A stretch of DNA of 64,000 nt from an uncultured Robinsoniella sp. Its GTDB lineage: Bacteria; Bacillota; Clostridia; Lachnospirales; Lachnospiraceae. This document shows positions 8,327 through 17,605 of this stretch, one piece after another. The stretch lies in NCBI GenBank assembly GCA_900539655.1, contig UQCR01000010.1, positions 27,199-91,198 on the forward strand, written 5' to 3'. The translations under genes were made by a program, and so were the position numbers. The notes under the pieces are model-generated. The model made no database searches. It saw only the letters and a list, made by a program, of their open reading frames with translations, and had not been told where the DNA came from. Position 1 is the stretch's first letter. Each line of letters begins with the position of its first letter.

Positions 8327-9469
8327 TTATTGAAACAATAATTTTGCCTGTTCCATATGTTTCATAACCGGAACACCAAATGGACATCGTTCTTCACATC
8401 CGCCGCAGGCAACACAGTCCTCTGCATTTGCAGACAATCCAAAATAGTGTGCCTTAATGGTATCGGGAAGATCCTTTTGCATAGTGGCTAAATCATAGAG
8501 CTTTTGTACCATTGCTATATCTATTTCAGACGGACATGGCAGACAATGGCCGCAATAGGTACACTGTCCGGAATATGCATGGCTTGGCGCCCCAGCAAGA
8601 ACCGTTGCATAGTCTTTTGCCTCTTCATCAGCTGTCTCATAAGCAACTGCCTGGTCAACGTGTTCTATGGTGTCATATCCAACGAGAACGCTGGCCACCG
8701 CTGGTCGGGTCAAAGCATAATGGAGACATTGGACGGGAGTCAGGGCTACTCCAAATGGTGAAGCCTCTGCCGAGAACAGCCTGCCGCCTGCATAGCCTTT
8801 CATGACATTAATACCGACATTTTCACGTTCACAAATCTGATACAATTCAGACCGCTCCGGTGCGATTCCTCCCAGTCCATCAGCATATGTCTCATTGAAA
8901 TACTCTGTCATATCCTCAGTAGCCGGAAGCATATCAAATGCAGGGTTAATACTGAATAATATCATCTCAATTTCGCCTTGTAAGGCAGCAAGTTTTGCTA
9001 CATCCGGGTTGTGGGTGCTCAATCCAATATGATGTATGACACCGATATTTTTTAACGCTCGTACATACTCCATAAATTCACTCTGTATAATCTGGTGAAA
9101 CTCAGCCGTTTCATCCACAAAATGTATCATTCCCAGATCGATGTAATTGGTATTAAGGCGGGTGAGCAAATCCTCAAATGCCTCTTTGACTTTTGTTATA
9201 TCCCGCGTTTTGAGGTATTGTCCATCCTGCCAGGTAGAGCCAAGGTGCCCCTGAATAATCCATTTGTCACGCCTGTCCTTAATTGCCTTACCAATATTGG
9301 AACGTACATTTGGTTCCGCCATCCAGCAATCTAAAATATTGATTCCGCTCTCTTCACATCGCCCGATAACATCCTTGATTTCTTCTAATGTATGCCGTTC
9401 TAACCATTCTGCACCCAGACCGATTTCACTGACACTAAGACCTGTTTTACCCAATGTTCTGTATCGCAT
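8327..9469 (-). CDS. Aldo/keto reductase-like protein with two C-terminal 4Fe-4S motifs
   Basis: 380 residues. Residues 1-280 are an AKR barrel (MRYRTLGKTGLSVSEIGLGA, IDLGMIHFVDE). The C-terminal about 100 residues carry two cysteine clusters, CTYCGHCLPCP and CVACGGCEERCPFGVP, for ferredoxin-like clusters. By eye the catalytic Tyr and Lys of AKRs are missing: the usual DTAxxYG reads DCWMAEP and the usual ATK strand reads IIQGHLG; the His in MIHF is kept. Such proteins probably use the fold for a different redox reaction. Single gene. Confidence 0.85.
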   Translation of the reverse strand: MRYRTLGKTGLSVSEIGLGAEWLERHTLEEIKDVIGRCEESGINILDCWMAEPNVRSNIGKAIKDRRDKWIIQGHLGSTWQDGQYLKTRDITKVKEAFEDLLTRLNTNYIDLGMIHFVDETAEFHQIIQSEFMEYVRALKNIGVIHHIGLSTHNPDVAKLAALQGEIEMILFSINPAFDMLPATEDMTEYFNETYADGLGGIAPERSELYQICERENVGINVMKGYAGGRLFSAEASPFGVALTPVQCLHYALTRPAVASVLVGYDTIEHVDQAVAYETADEEAKDYATVLAGAPSHAYSGQCTYCGHCLPCPSEIDIAMVQKLYDLATMQKDLPDTIKAHYFGLSANAEDCVACGGCEERCPFGVPVMKHMEQAKLLFQ

Positions 9470-9570
9470 TCTTTATCCTCGCTTTCCTGTACTGCCGTAT
9501 TTTTATTTTACATCCAGTATAGCATATAACAGCTTGTTTTCATACCATTATATGGGTATTTTCTCCCGGG

Positions 9571-9680
9571 TTTCAGCGGGTTTTCAGAACATTTTAAATC
9601 CGAAAGAATTCGTTTTTGGTGAATCGGAAACAACTGGAGAAAGTACATATCCTCAGATATTTAAACGCACATTTTATTAG
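9571..9680 (+). other. Possible degraded C-terminal gene scrap
   Basis: The frame ending at the TAG at 9680 reads SAGFQNILNPKEFVFG and GESTYPQIFKRTFY, a normal-looking protein tail, but nothing upstream in this frame is gene-like and there is no start site. It may be the end of a lost gene. Otherwise the 9470-9763 gap holds nothing recognisable. Confidence 0.2.
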
Positions 9681-9763
9681 TTAACAGCTCATGAAATGAA
9701 GTGAGGTGCTGGAATGACGTGCATGAATGAAGTGTAAACAGTTTTAATCCTGCCGCTGTACTT

Positions 9764-10813
9764 TTATGGAATCATCTTTATTACTGCTTTTATCACATCG
9801 TCCTTGTGATTCAGATTATAATCCACACCCTCTATGACGTCTTTGAAATCATATGTATGGGATACAATTTCTTTTAATGGAATTAGTCCATTACTAACGG
9901 CACTGATTGCCGCGGGGTAAAGGTTCCGGTAACGATACACGGAATATATAGTACCCTCCATAGCATTTAAAGTAGCGATATCCAGTTCCAATACTGGTTC
10001 AGGAGACACACCTACTAACGTTACTTTTCCGGCTCTTCTAATCAAACGGCAGGATTGCAGCGTTGTGATCCTGTTTCCGGCACATTCATATACCTGATCC
10101 ACCCCTCCTCTGGGAAGTGTTTTTACAAATGTTTCAATATTATCTGTTTTGCTGTTAAAGACTCTGGTGGCCCCCAGTTCTTTTGCTTTTGCGAGACGTT
10201 TATCCAGGATATCCACTACATAAATTTCACTTACCCCTCTGGCTTTTAAGGACATCAGTGTAACCAGTCCAATACATCCTGCCCCCAGCACCACAGCCGT
10301 TTCACCCAGTTTTGCATTGGATAATTCACAGGCATGCATTCCTACCGCCAGCGGTTCCATCAATGCACCCTCTAACGTAGATACATGTTCAGGTAATTTA
10401 AAAGTCATACTTGCTGCATGCGTACAATATTCGGAAAAGACACCGTCTTTTTCCTTTGGTATTGCCATAAATTTTACTTCTTTACAGAGATTATAATGTC
10501 CTTTCAGGCAGTCTTCACATAGCCCGCAGGGAACACCAGGTTCTAAGGCAACCCTGTCTCCCACAGTAAAACCAGTTACACCTTCTCCTATGGCAGTCAC
10601 TACCCCTCCCGGCTCATGCCCTAAAACCAGGGGACCGTCCGGTATCCAGTTTGCAAGCCTTCCCTCAGAGTAAAAATGCAGATCTGAACCACATACTCCT
10701 ACATATTCTAACTTAATTTGTAGCTCCCCTTTTTCTGGTTGTGGTACAGGCCGTTCCTCCCATTCCATTTTTAAGGGACCTGTCATAACTGCTACTTTCA
10801 TTGTCTCTTTCAT
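9764..10813 (-). CDS. Zinc-dependent medium-chain alcohol/polyol dehydrogenase
   Basis: 349-residue MDR-family dehydrogenase that oxidises an alcohol or sugar alcohol with NAD(P). The catalytic zinc site is visible in GVCGSDLHFYSEG and VLGHEPGG; the structural zinc site is CGLCEDCLKGHYNLC; the Rossmann glycine motif is VVLGAGCIGLVTLMS followed by Asp in VVDILDKR, which favours NAD. Overall closest in feel to sorbitol/xylitol dehydrogenases. It lies downstream of a same-strand LacI regulator, which may control it. Substrate not determined. Confidence 0.88.
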   Translation of the reverse strand: MKETMKVAVMTGPLKMEWEERPVPQPEKGELQIKLEYVGVCGSDLHFYSEGRLANWIPDGPLVLGHEPGGVVTAIGEGVTGFTVGDRVALEPGVPCGLCEDCLKGHYNLCKEVKFMAIPKEKDGVFSEYCTHAASMTFKLPEHVSTLEGALMEPLAVGMHACELSNAKLGETAVVLGAGCIGLVTLMSLKARGVSEIYVVDILDKRLAKAKELGATRVFNSKTDNIETFVKTLPRGGVDQVYECAGNRITTLQSCRLIRRAGKVTLVGVSPEPVLELDIATLNAMEGTIYSVYRYRNLYPAAISAVSNGLIPLKEIVSHTYDFKDVIEGVDYNLNHKDDVIKAVIKMIP

Positions 10814-11128
10814 TTTTTAACCCTTCTTTCTGAAAGTGATAAAATACCATTGTGCTATCAATAATCACTAAATTAAATTAAGTATATTTCATATGGAATA
10901 ATGTATTGAAATTACTATAATTTAATTTCAAATTATGCATATTACTGGTATTATAGCAACTTGTATTTTGGAAGTCAATCAATATATTAAATTTATTTAG
11001 TGTTATCAATATTGTTTAGAACGAATTCACTAGTTACTGCTAAATATTATTAAGTTAATGTAGCTTGTAGATAACTATTTTTTGTTTGCGTTATTTTAAT
11101 CTCAAAAATCCCGATGTGCAAATACGTG
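10814..11128. other. AT-rich intergenic region upstream of the dehydrogenase
   Basis: About 315 bases, very AT-rich, with no gene. It must hold the dehydrogenase promoter. It contains several CACTAAAT / TTTAGTG-like elements (for example around 10866 and 10998) that resemble the TTAGT/ACTAA arms found upstream of the LacI gene at 12215-12231, so it may hold operators for that regulator. Confidence 0.4.
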
Positions 11129-11157
11129 AAAAAGGACAGCCTCTTTCGAAGCTGTCC
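11129..11157 (-). terminator. Terminator of the LacI gene
   Basis: Seven-bp stem GGACAGC (11134-11140) and GCTGTCC (11151-11157), followed on the minus strand by TTTTTC. It lies 24 bases beyond the LacI stop and separates it from the dehydrogenase. Confidence 0.8.
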
Positions 11158-11180
11158 AATACTATTTCCCGTTTATATTT

Positions 11181-12191
11181 TTATAACCTTTTTACGCTTT
11201 CCCGCATAACCAGATTGGTTCCAACCTCGATTTTTAGGGACTGTTCTCTGGATTTTTCAATCTTTGATATAAGCAGATCTACCGCTGCAGGTCCAAAAAT
11301 ATTTTTAGGGACATTAATTGTGGTAAGTCCCGGTTTTACCACTTCGCTGATAGGACGGTCATCAAAGCCAACTATGGAAATATCACCCGGCACGCTGAGC
11401 CCGAATTCCTGAATTCCATGAATGGCACTGCAGCCTATCAGATCATTTTCTGCAAAAAAGGCAGACGGATAATTTGAATTACTTTGCAAATAACTTTTTA
11501 TTCCCTGCTTTACTTCATTTTCCGAGTATCCCAGATCTACAATGTATTCCCTGTTAAATGGCAGTCCAAGACGTTTTAACTGGTTTTTATACACCATATA
11601 CCGCTCATCAAAACTGTTAATTCTCACTTTACTGCGCAGATATCCAATTTCTCTGTGCCCCATTTCATACAGATGAAGAAGAGCCTTGCTTGTACCCTGG
11701 GTATTGTTGATCGCTACCGCATCGATATCATTTTCCTGGAAAGAATTATCCAATACCACAAAAGGAAGCCCTGAATCTTTGAAAACGGCAAGGTCTTCAT
11801 ACTGCATTTCCACGGCAAATATAATTAACCCCTTGCAATTGGCAGCTCCCAGCAAAGCCTTCTGTTCTTCTATAGCCATTTTTTTATCCAGATAAATAAA
11901 ATTTAAGTGATAGCCGTATTTGCTTACACTGTAATTAATTCCTTCTAAAATGCAGGTAAAAAAGGGAGATTCATTGACGATATTTCCTCTTCGTTTATAG
12001 ACGGCAAATCCGATACTCCCGTTATTTGCCGCGTTCTCTTTTAACATATATTCACAGCCAAGCTCTTTAATCTTACGGATTATTTCCTGTCTCCGCTGCT
12101 CGCCAACACCAGGTTTATTATTCAGTACCAGAGAAATCGTTGCCGTTGATACACCGATCATTTCAGCAATGTCTTTTGCTCTTAATGCCAT
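11181..12191 (-). CDS. LacI/GalR family transcriptional regulator
   Basis: 336-residue repressor. The N-terminal HTH with hinge is clear (RAKDIAEMIGVSTATISLVL, then NNKPGVGEQRRQEII); residues 60-330 are a periplasmic-binding-like sugar sensor ending VGTNLVMRESVKRL. It is probably a dimer binding a palindrome and released or activated by a sugar. Just upstream, TTAGT-N7-ACTAA at 12215-12231 is a candidate autoregulatory operator. The dehydrogenase gene downstream on the same strand is the most likely target, though a terminator separates them. Confidence 0.92.
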   Translation of the reverse strand: MALRAKDIAEMIGVSTATISLVLNNKPGVGEQRRQEIIRKIKELGCEYMLKENAANNGSIGFAVYKRRGNIVNESPFFTCILEGINYSVSKYGYHLNFIYLDKKMAIEEQKALLGAANCKGLIIFAVEMQYEDLAVFKDSGLPFVVLDNSFQENDIDAVAINNTQGTSKALLHLYEMGHREIGYLRSKVRINSFDERYMVYKNQLKRLGLPFNREYIVDLGYSENEVKQGIKSYLQSNSNYPSAFFAENDLIGCSAIHGIQEFGLSVPGDISIVGFDDRPISEVVKPGLTTINVPKNIFGPAAVDLLISKIEKSREQSLKIEVGTNLVMRESVKRL

Positions 12192-12263
12192 AGTCCACCT
12201 CCATTACAATTTAGTTAATATTACTAAATTTCTTACTAAATTGCAATAGGCAATAGAACTCCG

Positions 12264-12722
12264 TCAGCGTTTTAACGCATAAACAAACCATACAAGACCA
12301 ATTATGGTGATGCCAACTGACAATCCTACCGAAATCCCTGATAAAAATTGCTGAAATTCGTTGGCATTACTTCCTGCTTCATAAACCGGAACGCGACCCA
12401 CCATAATCAGAAATAAACCGATAAATAAATTTTTTTGTGAATTCAGTTTTTCCAAAATCGTTAGCAGCTTTTCAATATTTTCATCCGCTTTATGATTCAG
12501 ATTTTCCTGGTCGATTGTTTCGCCTGACAGTAATTCATTGACGGTAATATGCAAAATATGGCACAAAGGCTGATGCAGTGACCAGTCTGGCATACACTTT
12601 CCTGTCTCCCATTTAGAAACTGATTTATTCGATACGCCCAACATCTCAGCCAGTTTCTCCTGTGTGAGATTTTGTTCCTTTCTTTTAGCTGAAATAAATT
12701 TTCCTATTTTTATCTGCTCCAT
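12264..12722 (-). CDS. XRE-family HTH regulator with C-terminal membrane segments
   Basis: 152 residues. Residues 5-62 are a Cro/C1-type HTH (GKFISAKRKEQNLTQEKLAE, then VSNKSVSKWETGKCMPD). A linker with a short coil follows (residues 75-95) and then two hydrophobic stretches, LFIGLFLIMVG and ISVGLSVGITIIGLVWFVYA, that should cross or enter the membrane. Membrane-bound XRE proteins of this type are common in Clostridia; targets unknown. Its start overlaps no neighbour and it lies 83 bases after the MerR gene on the same strand. Confidence 0.85.
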   Translation of the reverse strand: MEQIKIGKFISAKRKEQNLTQEKLAEMLGVSNKSVSKWETGKCMPDWSLHQPLCHILHITVNELLSGETIDQENLNHKADENIEKLLTILEKLNSQKNLFIGLFLIMVGRVPVYEAGSNANEFQQFLSGISVGLSVGITIIGLVWFVYALKR

Positions 12723-12805
12723 TTCTTCACCACCTTTCCAGAATAGATATACCGGGTTTTCCCTTAGAAATCAATCCACCGGAAGTAGAATTTAAGTGGA
12801 ATCGG

Positions 12806-13606
12806 CTAATTTTCCACCATAATTTCAACTTTCACAAGATAATCATCCTCATCCTGCATAGCCATTTCGTTAAGCGGATATTCCTCATAGGCATCACCGG
12901 TTATTCGTGTATTTGTTTTTTGCAAATATGCAAAAAGCCGTTCGTATACAGTATGTGATTGTCCGTATCTGCACTGTCCATATGCCGTCGCATAGAAACC
13001 CGCCGGCTTGTACCCATTCGTGTCATGCCTGGCTTTCAGGTAATATTGATATACCGGATCGATAGAATTCTTAAGCAGATTCTCTTTCGCAATCACGACA
13101 CCCATTGGACAGCCAAGATCCATTCCCTGATCCGAAGCATAGTTATAAAAGGAGGTAAGATTTTCATCATCTGTTTGTCCTGCTTTAGAATGCAGTCCCA
13201 GAAAAACAGGCTCCCGTTTCTTTTGGACAATCCTAATTTCTTTCGTATCTGTGGTAAGTGCTTCATTTGCCATGTCGGTATATAACCTCATAATTTCCTG
13301 CAGGCGGCAAAGTTTTGTAATCTCAGCCTGGATTTTTTCTTCTTGTATCTGAAACAGCGAAATCATCTGTTCCGGCGTTCTGCTGCTTGCATAGTGTTTG
13401 ATCTCTTCAATCCCAATTCCAAGCTCCCGCAGCGAGACTATGAGATATGCAGATCCGAGCTGGCGGCGTGTATAATAGCGGTAATCATTGGCTCCCCGGT
13501 GTTCCGGAACCAGCAGTCCAATCTTATCGTAGAAAATTAAATTGGCACGTTTTATTCCGGTGAGTTTTGCAAATTCACTGATTGTCATATATGGATTATT
13601 TTTCAT
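12806..13606 (-). CDS. MerR family regulator with GyrI-like effector domain (BmrR type)
   Basis: 266 residues. The N-terminal MerR winged helix is MTISEFAKLTGIKRANLIFY with DYRYYTRRQL; a coiled dimerisation helix follows (about residues 80-120); residues 125-266 resemble the GyrI-like drug-binding domain of BmrR. It is divergent from the ABC exporter pair at 13818-17383, and the exporter promoter has the stretched 19-bp spacer and dyad that MerR activators need. It therefore most likely senses a hydrophobic or toxic compound and activates the exporter. The start at 13606 follows GGAGG. Confidence 0.92.
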   Translation of the reverse strand: MKNNPYMTISEFAKLTGIKRANLIFYDKIGLLVPEHRGANDYRYYTRRQLGSAYLIVSLRELGIGIEEIKHYASSRTPEQMISLFQIQEEKIQAEITKLCRLQEIMRLYTDMANEALTTDTKEIRIVQKKREPVFLGLHSKAGQTDDENLTSFYNYASDQGMDLGCPMGVVIAKENLLKNSIDPVYQYYLKARHDTNGYKPAGFYATAYGQCRYGQSHTVYERLFAYLQKTNTRITGDAYEEYPLNEMAMQDEDDYLVKVEIMVEN

Positions 13607-13735
13607 TTTATTACCTCCGGAAGTCCATTATTTTTAAATTTACAAATGATACATGTCTATTTACTATCTGCCGTGTTGTCTCTAAATAGCTTCTGGTATA
13701 TATTGTAAAATTTATGTAAATTCTCAAAAAAACAC

Positions 13736-13766
13736 TTGACTATAAAGTTACTTCATAGTTTATAGT
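13736..13766 (+). promoter_or_regulatory. MerR-type promoter and operator of the ABC exporter
   Basis: The -35 TTGACT is at 13736-13741 and the -10 TATAGT at 13761-13766, with a 19-bp spacer instead of 17. Inside the spacer lies a dyad, ACTATAAAGT (13739-13748) and ACTTCATAGT (13750-13759), complementary except at one position. This is the standard target of MerR-family activators. Confidence 0.85.
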
Positions 13767-13817
13767 ACCATTTAGTGGCAGAAGAAGCAACTTATTTATT
13801 ACATGATGGAGGTAATT

Positions 13818-15554
13818 ATGACTTTATTAAAATCTTTTTTTAGAAAAAACAAAGGAAAATCAGTCCTTATGTTACTCTTTATGTTGGGGCAGGTAGCGGG
13901 GACCCTGTATATACCGTTTTTGATTGCAGGTATCGTAGATAAGGGCATTATGATGGAGGATATGAATGCTATTCTTTCTATTGGAATACAAATGCTGGTC
14001 ACTGCACTGATTACAACAATTATTGCAGTGCTGGGGAGCTATTACTCCGCGGATCTGGCAGCGGCTTTCGGCAGGGATATGCGAAATGCCATCTTCTGCA
14101 AAAGCCAGGACCTGTCTCTTAGAGAATTTGACAGTTACGGGGTTTCGTCCATGATCACACGGACCACATCGGATATTTCCGTGCTGCAGCAAAGCCTTGG
14201 AATGATCTTCCAGCTGGTTGTCCCGGCCCCTTTGATGGTGATTTCGTCAATCCTGATGACTGCAAGCGTAAATTTACCGCTGACTTTGATTCCGATACTC
14301 TGCGTTGCATTATTTTTATTACTTGCATGGATTATACTGAAAAAATCAGGCCCCCTCTCGGCGCAGATACAGCGTCGGATGGATCATATTAATCAGGTTG
14401 TTCGGGAATCCATTACGGGCGTTCGGGTTATAAGGGCATTTGACAATGGTACTTATGAACAGCACCGCTGTGATAAAGCTTTTGCGGGATATGCAGATAA
14501 TATGATTAAACTGAATAAACTGTTTGCATTTCTCAATCCTACCGTATGGCTGGTAATGGGGCTTTCTATGGCTGCAATTGTCTGGTTTGGAGGCTTGATG
14601 TCCTTACAGGGAACCATGCAGATCGGAGAAATTACCGCAGTCACCGAATATACGATTATGACATTGGCATATCTGATAATGGCAGCGTTATCCTGCGTGA
14701 CCCTTCCAAAGATGAAATCCTGTCTGGACCGGTTAGAAGATGTGCTTCACATGGTACCGGAAATTAAAGACAGCAAAATACAAAGCAGCCCTGCGGGTGA
14801 GAATAAGCCGGCTGTTCAATTCGACCATGTGACATTTTCATACAATGGCGCAGAAGAACCGGTTTTAGAAAACCTTAACTTTTCCTGCTATGCAGGGAAG
14901 ACTACCGCAATCATTGGGGGAACAGGCTCTGGAAAGAGTACCATTGCCAATCTGCTCCTGCGCCTGCACGATATCAATTCAGGTAAAATCAGTTTAAACG
15001 GAACCGATATCCGTACACTGTCCCAGGAAAAACTCCGGGAAAATATCGGATATGTACCGCAAAAAGCATTTTTATTCAGCGGCACAATTGCAGATAATCT
15101 GCGTATGGGATGTAAAACTGCCACGAAAACACAAATGCGGAAAGCACTTCGCATATCCCAGGCAGAGCACTTTGTAGATGGATTGCACCATGGGTTGAAT
15201 GCACCGGTATCCCAGGGCGGCTCTAATTTTTCCGGTGGACAGAAGCAAAGATTATCCATTGCCCGGGCATTAATTAAGGAAGCCCCGGTTCTGGTTTTCG
15301 ATGACAGCTTTTCGGCTCTTGATTTTAAAACAGATGCCGCTCTGCGCAGAGCATTAAAAAAGGAAACGCCACAGACTGCGAAGATCATAATTGCCCAGAG
15401 GATCAGCACAATTATGGATGCTGACCAGATCATTGTACTGGATGAAGGCAAAATTGCAGGAATTGGCAAACATCCGGCTTTAATGCGAAATTGCCAGGTA
15501 TATCAGGCAATTGCAAAAAGCCAGTTATCATTAGAGGAGGTTACTGCAGTATGA
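13818..15554 (+). CDS. Heterodimeric ABC exporter subunit, degenerate NBD
   Basis: 578-residue half-transporter: six-helix exporter domain (residues 1-310), then the ATPase domain with Walker A GGTGSGKST and signature FSGGQKQR. Walker B reads LVFDDSFSALD with Asp instead of the catalytic Glu, and the H-loop reads IIAQRIST with Gln instead of His, so this is the non-hydrolysing partner, as in TM287 or BmrC-type pairs. The start at 13818 is preceded by GGAGG; the ATG codons at 13803 and 13806 precede the ribosome site and are not used. It overlaps the next gene by ATGA. Likely drug or peptide export under MerR control. Confidence 0.93.
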   Translation: MTLLKSFFRKNKGKSVLMLLFMLGQVAGTLYIPFLIAGIVDKGIMMEDMNAILSIGIQMLVTALITTIIAVLGSYYSADLAAAFGRDMRNAIFCKSQDLSLREFDSYGVSSMITRTTSDISVLQQSLGMIFQLVVPAPLMVISSILMTASVNLPLTLIPILCVALFLLLAWIILKKSGPLSAQIQRRMDHINQVVRESITGVRVIRAFDNGTYEQHRCDKAFAGYADNMIKLNKLFAFLNPTVWLVMGLSMAAIVWFGGLMSLQGTMQIGEITAVTEYTIMTLAYLIMAALSCVTLPKMKSCLDRLEDVLHMVPEIKDSKIQSSPAGENKPAVQFDHVTFSYNGAEEPVLENLNFSCYAGKTTAIIGGTGSGKSTIANLLLRLHDINSGKISLNGTDIRTLSQEKLRENIGYVPQKAFLFSGTIADNLRMGCKTATKTQMRKALRISQAEHFVDGLHHGLNAPVSQGGSNFSGGQKQRLSIARALIKEAPVLVFDDSFSALDFKTDAALRRALKKETPQTAKIIIAQRISTIMDADQIIVLDEGKIAGIGKHPALMRNCQVYQAIAKSQLSLEEVTAV

Positions 15555-17383
15555 AACAAAACAAATTTACAAAAAAGAAACCTATTGTGGGCGTAGAAGT
15601 TTCGGATATCCCACAAAATACAATGGCAACCGTAAAGCGTCTGCTGAAGCGGTTGTCTGATCAAAAAGGAAAATTATTCTTAGTTCTGCTTACTGCTTTA
15701 TTAAGCAGCGCAGCCTATGCATTAATCCCGATCATGGTGGGCATAGGAATTGATAACCTTTTAAAAGCGTTAAAAGCTTATGAAAAAGGTACCAATCTAA
15801 TGCCACTGTTAAGTGATGCACTTCTGACACCTGTCCTTTTGATCGGAGCAGGGGCATTGGCAATATGGCTGCTCTCTTATGTACAGCAATATATTATAGC
15901 CAGTGTAGGAGAAAAATTCACACTGTCTCTGCGGCAGGACATTAGTGCAAAGATTACAAAACTGCCTTTGCGTTACTTTGATTCCCATAAAACAGGGGAT
16001 ATAATGAGCCGTATTTCCAATGACCTGGAGAAAGTCTCTGAGGTTTTGCAGGTGGGATTGATGCAGTTTATATCATCTGCCTTTACGATCCTGATTACGG
16101 CGGTTGCAATGCTATTATTGAGTCCTGGATTATCCCTGCTGGTTCTGGTCTCAGTAGTTATCAGCACCGTAGCAACTAAATTTGTCTCTGATCTGAGTCA
16201 GCGCTATTTTGCTGAAAATCAGGCAGTAGTCGGTGAATTAAACGGAAAGGTGGAAGAGCTTTATACCGGTAATCGTATTATCAAAGTATTTAATCAGCAG
16301 TCAGAAGCAATTGATGCAGTACTGGAACTGAGTAATCAACAGTTTGAAGCGAACCGGAAGGCGCAGTTTGCCAATTTTGCCATTTATCCGGCAATACGTG
16401 TTATTAATCAGCTTGAATTCGTGGCTACTGCCCTGATGGGAGGTTATCTGGTTCTGCAGGGACAGATTTCCCTTGGAATTATCCAGGCATTCCTGCAATA
16501 TGAAAACCAGATTTCAGAACCCATTACACAGGCATCCTATGTAATCACTTCCCTTCAGGCAGCAATTGCAGGTGCGGAACGCGTATTTATCCTTCTTGAT
16601 GAAGAGGAAGAACCTGCCGATACAACCAGCAGCAATTTACCAGCCCCCAACGGCCATGTGAGTTTCCGAAATGTTAAATTTGGATATTCAGAGGACAAAA
16701 TATTGATGAATAATCTGAATCTGGAGGTTCGTCCAAATGAAATGATTGCCATAGTAGGGCCTACCGGCGGCGGCAAAACAACGCTTATAAATCTGTTAAT
16801 GCGTTTTTATGATTTAAATGGAGGCACTATCTCCATTGACGGTATGAATATAACAAAAATGCCAAGAGGTGAACTGCGCCGCCGCATTGGAATGGTTCTG
16901 CAGGATACCTGGCTGTTTGAAGGAACCATTGCTGAAAATATAGCCTATGGTAAAATGGATGCTTCTCCGGAAGAAATCCAAAGAGCAGCCCGTGCAGCCC
17001 GCTGTGACCATTTTATCCGAACATTGCCAAATGGCTATGACACTGTAATATCCAGTGAAGCATCTAATATTTCCCAGGGGCAGATGCAGCTATTAACAAT
17101 CGCACGTGCGATGCTGACGAATCCATCCTTTATGATATTAGATGAAGCAACGTCAAGTGTAGATACCCGAACCGAAGTGGAGATCCAAAAGGCAATGGCT
17201 GATCTGATGAAAGATAAAACCAGCTTTGTCATTGCTCACCGCCTTTCCACCATTAAAAATGCAGATTTAATCCTGGTAGTAAAAGATGGAGATATTATAG
17301 AAAGAGGCACTCATAATGATCTGATCATGCAGGAAGGCTTCTATGCTTCTCTTTATAACAGCCAGTTTGAGGCGTCGGCGTAG
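15551..17383 (+). CDS. Heterodimeric ABC exporter subunit, catalytic NBD
   Basis: 610-residue half-transporter. After a 40-residue polar lead, six membrane helices fill residues 45-330 and the ATPase domain follows with Walker A GPTGGGKTT, signature ISQGQMQL, Walker B MILDEATSSVD with the catalytic Glu, and H-loop VIAHRLST. It is the partner of the preceding degenerate subunit. The start at 15551 overlaps the upstream stop by four bases and follows AGAGGAGG. The operon ends at the hairpin at 17458. Confidence 0.93.
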   Translation: MKQNKFTKKKPIVGVEVSDIPQNTMATVKRLLKRLSDQKGKLFLVLLTALLSSAAYALIPIMVGIGIDNLLKALKAYEKGTNLMPLLSDALLTPVLLIGAGALAIWLLSYVQQYIIASVGEKFTLSLRQDISAKITKLPLRYFDSHKTGDIMSRISNDLEKVSEVLQVGLMQFISSAFTILITAVAMLLLSPGLSLLVLVSVVISTVATKFVSDLSQRYFAENQAVVGELNGKVEELYTGNRIIKVFNQQSEAIDAVLELSNQQFEANRKAQFANFAIYPAIRVINQLEFVATALMGGYLVLQGQISLGIIQAFLQYENQISEPITQASYVITSLQAAIAGAERVFILLDEEEEPADTTSSNLPAPNGHVSFRNVKFGYSEDKILMNNLNLEVRPNEMIAIVGPTGGGKTTLINLLMRFYDLNGGTISIDGMNITKMPRGELRRRIGMVLQDTWLFEGTIAENIAYGKMDASPEEIQRAARAARCDHFIRTLPNGYDTVISSEASNISQGQMQLLTIARAMLTNPSFMILDEATSSVDTRTEVEIQKAMADLMKDKTSFVIAHRLSTIKNADLILVVKDGDIIERGTHNDLIMQEGFYASLYNSQFEASA

Positions 17384-17457
17384 GATGTATAAGTAAGTAT
17401 TTTGTGCTTGCTCCGGTTAATTTTCAAATATATATTTTGCATGTAATTTATGAAATA

Positions 17458-17500
17458 AAAAGGTGTAAGTGAAGGTTTTAAGCCTGCATTTACACCTTTT
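17458..17500 (+). terminator. Terminator of the MerR-controlled exporter operon
   Basis: AAAAGGTGTAA (17458-17468) pairs with TTACACCTTTT (17490-17500); the T-rich right arm completes a rho-independent terminator 75 bases after the last stop. Complementary A/T runs could also serve the opposite strand. Confidence 0.75.
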
Positions 17501-17605
17501 AAAAGTTTAATCAAATAACCCTGGCAATTCAGCGTATAGTTCATATAAATATCCTGAGAATCAGGAGGAATTATCTTTAGTGTGTTATGATATCATTTAG
17601 AATTC

